The translations under genes were made by a program, and so were the position numbers. From Undaria pinnatifida (taxonomy: Eukaryota; Sar; Phaeophyceae; Laminariales; Alariaceae), in NCBI GenBank assembly GCA_012845835.1, contig JABAKD010000022.1, positions 499,501-563,500 of the forward strand: 64,000 nt of DNA, given 5' to 3'. The notes below the pieces were generated by a model, which was given only the letters and a program-made list of their open reading frames with translations, made no database searches and had not been told where the DNA came from. Positions 61,401 to 64,000 of the stretch are shown one piece after another (position 1 is the stretch's first letter; each line of letters begins with the position of its first letter).

Positions 61401-62454
61401 GCACTGCTGGTACGTTGCTGCAGCAACTATAGACTCACACTCTTGGCAACCAGGAGGCCCTTCGTATTACCTACCAACACCAGTTGAACACCGAGAGCAC
61501 TGTGGTTGTGTTCGCCCACGCTGGTGTGCCACCCCACTCACCTCACGTCACGTCACGTCACGTCACGTCGGACTTTTGCTGCGATTGGGGTAGAACATTG
61601 TAGCCAAGATATTTGTGACCCTCAAAAGAGGGTCTACCCAATGTCATTGGAATACTACCCCCCCCCCCCCCGCTTAAAACCCAGCCCTCCCCCCACCGGC
61701 TATACGATTTACAGGATTTACATGATAAACTGATGCATTCCACAGCCGTCAGAGTTTGTGCCCCTCAAAAACAGGCTTTATAGTTTCCGTGCACAGATTG
61801 ATTAACATCACCCTGTTGACCCTGGCACAAGCTACACTGTAGTTCCAACGGGAGTCGCCGACCTATATCCTTAATGAGGATACACACAACCCGTAATACG
61901 CGCGGTCGCAGTAACACTCACAGCTTGCGAATATGAGTTTGGACGAAATCTTCGATCTCACAGCTGGGGTGTATTTTTATTTTTAGCATTATTGCCTCTG
62001 TTATTTGTCCAATGAGATTGGTAGTCAGATTGCCCTTTCATTTTTACTCCATATATACAGATATATTTTTGGGTGCGCCCACCCCACCCCACCCCACCCC
62101 ACCCCACCCCACCCCACCCCACCCCCACCCCACCCCACCCCACCCCACCCCGACCTACCCCAACCTACCCACTTTCTTTCTAATTTTTGTGTTCTCTGGT
62201 GCAGGAACGCGACCGTACTGAACCTTCGATCGGGCAAGCCTGTATCTTCCAAGGCATTTTCCAAGGCGAAGGCTAAGGCGAAGGATACTATCGGGGCAAC
62301 CCCGGTAGTCGCTGCTGCGGCTGCGCGGCGCGAGGCTGTGGCTGTACCGTCACCGTCATCGCCGCCGTCTCCGCTTCGTGCGGCCTTCGGGCTGAGCGAT
62401 GGCTTGCAGATCAACAACTTGGAAGGCAACTTGGAAGGTGAATTGACCTTTTGA
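55338..62454 (+). CDS. 3' part of a gene for a disordered protein with D-box-like motifs
   Basis: Three exons (55338-55497, 57881-58433, 62205-62454) join in phase and end at TGA 62454. The first exon encodes a probable coiled coil (LADLRRVCAQNEAEIIMLRT). The rest is low-complexity, Gly/Ser/Lys/Ala-rich and probably disordered. Two R-x-x-L motifs with trailing Asn stand out: RRPLGGRSEN and RRALGDISN. They resemble destruction boxes, which mark mitotic regulators for the anaphase-promoting complex. A conserved-looking segment VKKRAFFVEDIEVAMGRTGD follows. No domain match, so function stays open. Upstream exons were not found. Confidence 0.6.
55470..55970 (+). repeat. Tandem decayed copies of the coiled-coil exon end plus intron
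   Basis: The parent GAAAGTCCGCAAGGCCCTCG with GGGATGCAGGTGTGTGC is followed at about 55695 by GAAAATCCACAATGCCCTCG with GCGATGTAGGCGTACC, and at about 55918 by GAAAGTCCGCAACGCCCGCG with GCGATTTGTGTGTGC. Intron words are copied too: AATGTATCGATGC, GGAGCGGCCG / GGAGTGGCCG, GAGCCAGCC. The unit is about 220 bp. The donor GT is lost in copy 2 and shifted in copy 3. Confidence 0.8.
55971..57880 (+). other. Rest of D-box gene intron
   Basis: GTT element fragments at about 56168-56240 (plus) and 56840-56912 (reverse), and an AAC run at 56876-56909. Around 57070-57312 a proline-rich ORF is open but has no splice support. Otherwise nothing recognised. Confidence 0.5.
57881..58433 (+). CDS. D-box gene: central disordered exon
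   Basis: Acceptor CGCAAGCAG, donor TTTCAG|GTGAGT; 553 bp. Encodes RRPLGGRSENVQASGKGARH, KPKPQRRALGDISNAGKVPG, a Gly/Ser tract and KKRAFFVEDIEVAMGRTGDE ending ARSTNPF. The upstream pyrimidine tract is weak, so the 5' limit could lie elsewhere in the open frame from 57703. Confidence 0.65.
58877..59009 (+). repeat. Inverted repeat partner of 61862-61985
   Basis: CAGCTGTGAGATCGA and CGCGTATTACGGGTTGTGTG with TCCTCATTAAGGATATAGG reappear in reverse at 61862-61985. The window also ends with CGACCTATATCCTT, perhaps the edge of a third copy. Confidence 0.7.
60150..60660. repeat. 26-bp tandem repeat split by a MITE
   Basis: Units like GCGCTATACTGTAACCAAGT with CCTAAA occur three times on the left (60160-60245) and three on the right (60560-60640) of the MITE at 60256. 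The MITE therefore inserted into an existing array. Confidence 0.8.
60256..60559. mobile_element. MITE family, copy C
   Basis: Ends GCTACTATAGAGGTA and TACCTCTATCGTAGC. Interior AACTGATTTGGAGAAAAATA, ATGGCCTATTATTTATTT and GACGATTTTGGGATAAGGAG. The best-preserved copy. Confidence 0.85.
60768..60930. repeat. 12-bp minisatellite GTGGTCGATGCC
   Basis: About 13 units. Frames read VVDA or TTAS and are artefacts. Confidence 0.95.
61225..61400. repeat. CTG/TTG-rich stretch
   Basis: Interrupted CTGCTGCTG and GTTGCTGTTGC over 170 bp. The leucine- and cysteine-rich ORFs are not credible genes. A run of five CACGT units follows at about 61541-61568. Confidence 0.7.
61862..61985 (-). repeat. Inverted repeat partner of 58877-59009
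   Basis: See 58877-59009. Confidence 0.7.
62081..62155. repeat. ACCCC pentanucleotide array
   Basis: About 14 units, ending some 50 bp before the acceptor of the last D-box gene exon. Confidence 0.95.
62205..62454 (+). CDS. D-box gene: last exon
   Basis: Acceptor CTCTGGTGCAG; the first base completes AGG. Encodes NATVLNLRSGKPVSSKAFSK, AKAKAKDTIGATPVVAAAAA and LRAAFGLSDGLQINNLEGNL before ELTF and TGA. Low complexity with Lys/Ala and Ser/Pro tracts. Confidence 0.7.
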
Positions 62455-62464
62455 TGTTCGAGCG

Positions 62465-62805
62465 AAGCGATATGCTGATGTCTACGAGCTTGATATGGCA
62501 TTGCTCGACGAGATTATCTTGGATTCCGAAAGAAAATCTTTACGTGTGCAATTGCGCTGCGGGCTGAGGAAGAACGGTGTCTTATTTGGAGTTGATATGT
62601 GGTAAAATGAGTGCAAAGCTGTCGATCAAATGAAAATATGCTGATGTCTACGAGCTTGATATGGCATTGCTCGACGAAATTATCTTGGATTCCGAAAGAA
62701 AATCTTGACGTGTGCAATTGCGCTGCGGGCTCAATAAGAACGGTGTCAAATTTGGAGTTAATATGTGGTAAAATGAGTGCAAAGCTGTCGATCGAATGAA
62801 AATAT
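62465..62805 (+). repeat. 166-bp tandem duplication containing a small reading frame
   Basis: Two near-identical units start TATGCTGATGTCTACGAGCT at 62471 and 62637. Unit 1 reads YADVYELDMALLDEIILDSE and RKSLRVQLRCGLRKNGVLFG to a TAA. Unit 2 has a TGA after ERKS. It directly follows the gene's stop codon, so it is 3' UTR, a decayed exon, or a separate gene remnant. Confidence 0.75.
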
Positions 62806-63094
62806 GTTTGATGGCTGGACCAGCTCGTACTTAAAGCTTTTTGATTTTCAAACGAAGTTATGTGCTAAATTTTATCATTTTTTTTCTTGTTCTCCATTTT
62901 CCGGTGGGGCTAAAAGTAGGAGCCCATTTCCAGCCTCGCGTGTGCCCGATTTTTGATGCGTAGTACGAGTAGAGTTAGTAGTACTACTAGTGCTACGTGC
63001 GTGTCCCGCCCGGCGACCAGCTTTCCTCAAATGAATAAACATGTACTTTTACTTTTTTGGGACGCTCACACACCGACGCACAATGACAGCAAAG

Positions 63095-63440
63095 AAATGT
63101 TTGGTTTGGTTTGGTTTGGTCGGGGTTCGGTTCGGTTCGGTTCGGTTCGGTTCGGTTCGGTTCGGTTCGGTTTGGTTTGGTCGGGGTTCGGTTCGGTTCG
63201 GTTCGGTTCGGTTCGGTTCGGTTCGGTTCGGTTCGGTTCGGTTCGGTTCGGTTCGGTTCGGTTCGGTTTGGTTTGGTTCGGTTCGGTTCGGCTCGGTTCG
63301 GTTCGGTTCGGTTTGGTTTGGTTCGGTTCGGTTCGGATCGGTTCGGTTCGGTTCGGTTCGGTTCGGTTCGGTTCGGTTCGGTTCGGTTCGGTTCGGTTCG
63401 GCTGGGCTGGGTTGGGGTGCGTTGAGTTGGGTTGGGTTGG
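63095..63440. repeat. GGTTC pentanucleotide array
   Basis: About 60 units of GGTTC with GGTTT and GGCTC variants. ORFs reading FGSVR or EPNRT are artefacts. Confidence 0.95.
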
Positions 63441-63670
63441 GACCCTCTGGTCCTCACCAACGCACACGCAGCAGCTGTAGCATTCAACCACAGTTGCAAC
63501 TATTCAGCAGCAGCACTACTACAGTACTAGCAAGGTACAGCACTACTTTCTAGCGAGAGCCGCGGTGTCTTATGTGCTGTCGCCTGCGGCCGCCAAAGTT
63601 GTTGTGGCCGAATTTGACGCGTGTGAAGCCGGAAAGAGCTCCACACCCTACGACCGACAATGTCGGAAAG

Positions 63671-63798
<128 letters not shown>

Positions 63799-63839
63799 TG
63801 TGTTTTCTACCCCTTCCACCAGCGCACCCATTCATTCAT

Positions 63840-63940
63840 CAAAAGAAATTACATTGATCAATATTACGTTGATATAAACTACGTTGATCAAAATTACATA
63901 GATCAAAATTACATTGATATAAATTACAGCGATCTAAATT
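63840..63940. repeat. AAATTACATTGATC-type short repeat
   Basis: Seven or so units of AAATTACATTGATCAAAATT-like sequence. No coding signal. Confidence 0.8.
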
Positions 63941-64000
63941 ACAAATACTTGGTATATGAAAAGCTAGCACGAAAGGGCACCGGCGACCTATATCCTTGTT

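Larger units (their letters stand above)
58434..62204 (+). other. D-box gene last intron and its repeats
   Basis: Contains the inverted pair 58877-59009 / 61862-61985, a block at about 59290-59400 related in reverse to 7690-7770 (AATTACTTGGATTTAGTA), a 26-bp repeat with a MITE, a 12-bp minisatellite, a CTG-rich stretch, an ACGTC run and an ACCCC run next to the acceptor. Confidence 0.6.

Noticed and set aside
61225-61600. Leucine/cysteine-rich ORFs, possible membrane protein
   Set aside because: They arise from CTG and TTG runs within an intron.

Overview
The window is nuclear DNA from an intron-rich eukaryote, most likely a large-genome protist or alga. It contains no bacterial operons, ribosome binding sites or rRNA. 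Coding capacity lies in short exons of about 50-350 bp, plus one first exon of 1.2 kb, with GT-AG borders and phases that join. The introns are about 0.3-4 kb and full of microsatellites, minisatellites and small non-autonomous transposons. I cannot name the lineage from sequence alone. A stramenopile-like alga would fit, but this is only an impression.

Layout. (1) About 1-8060, minus strand: part of a HEAT-repeat gene. Five exons are visible and resemble the N-terminal part of the HEATR5/Laa1/SWEETIE family; the gene runs off the left edge. (2) 8061-10083: repeat-bearing intergenic region between divergent genes. (3) 10084-48979, plus strand: one gene of about 39 kb with at least 25 exons. 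It encodes a tandem two-repeat six-transmembrane potassium channel. Each repeat has S1-S6, a GYGD selectivity filter, a C-linker and a cyclic-nucleotide-binding-type domain, and the protein ends in an acidic tail. (4) 48980-55337: mostly repeats, including a miniature LTR element that carries a whole tRNA-Ser-like sequence with CCA. (5) 55338-62454, plus strand: the 3' part of a gene for a mostly disordered protein with two destruction-box-like motifs. (6) 62455-64000: a tandem duplication and long microsatellites.

Two things stand out. First, in all three genes decayed partial copies of an exon plus its splice junction lie in tandem right beside the real exon: upstream copies carry the 3' splice site, downstream copies the 5' splice site. 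At least eleven exons show this, with one to four copies each. Second, two related TRIM-like mini-retroelements (42237-42598 and 49909-50352) differ by about 82 bp. The difference is a full-length tRNA-Ser(CGA)-like copy at the primer-binding site of one of them.

All exon models were built by eye from open frames, splice signals, phase and family resemblance. None has transcript support here.
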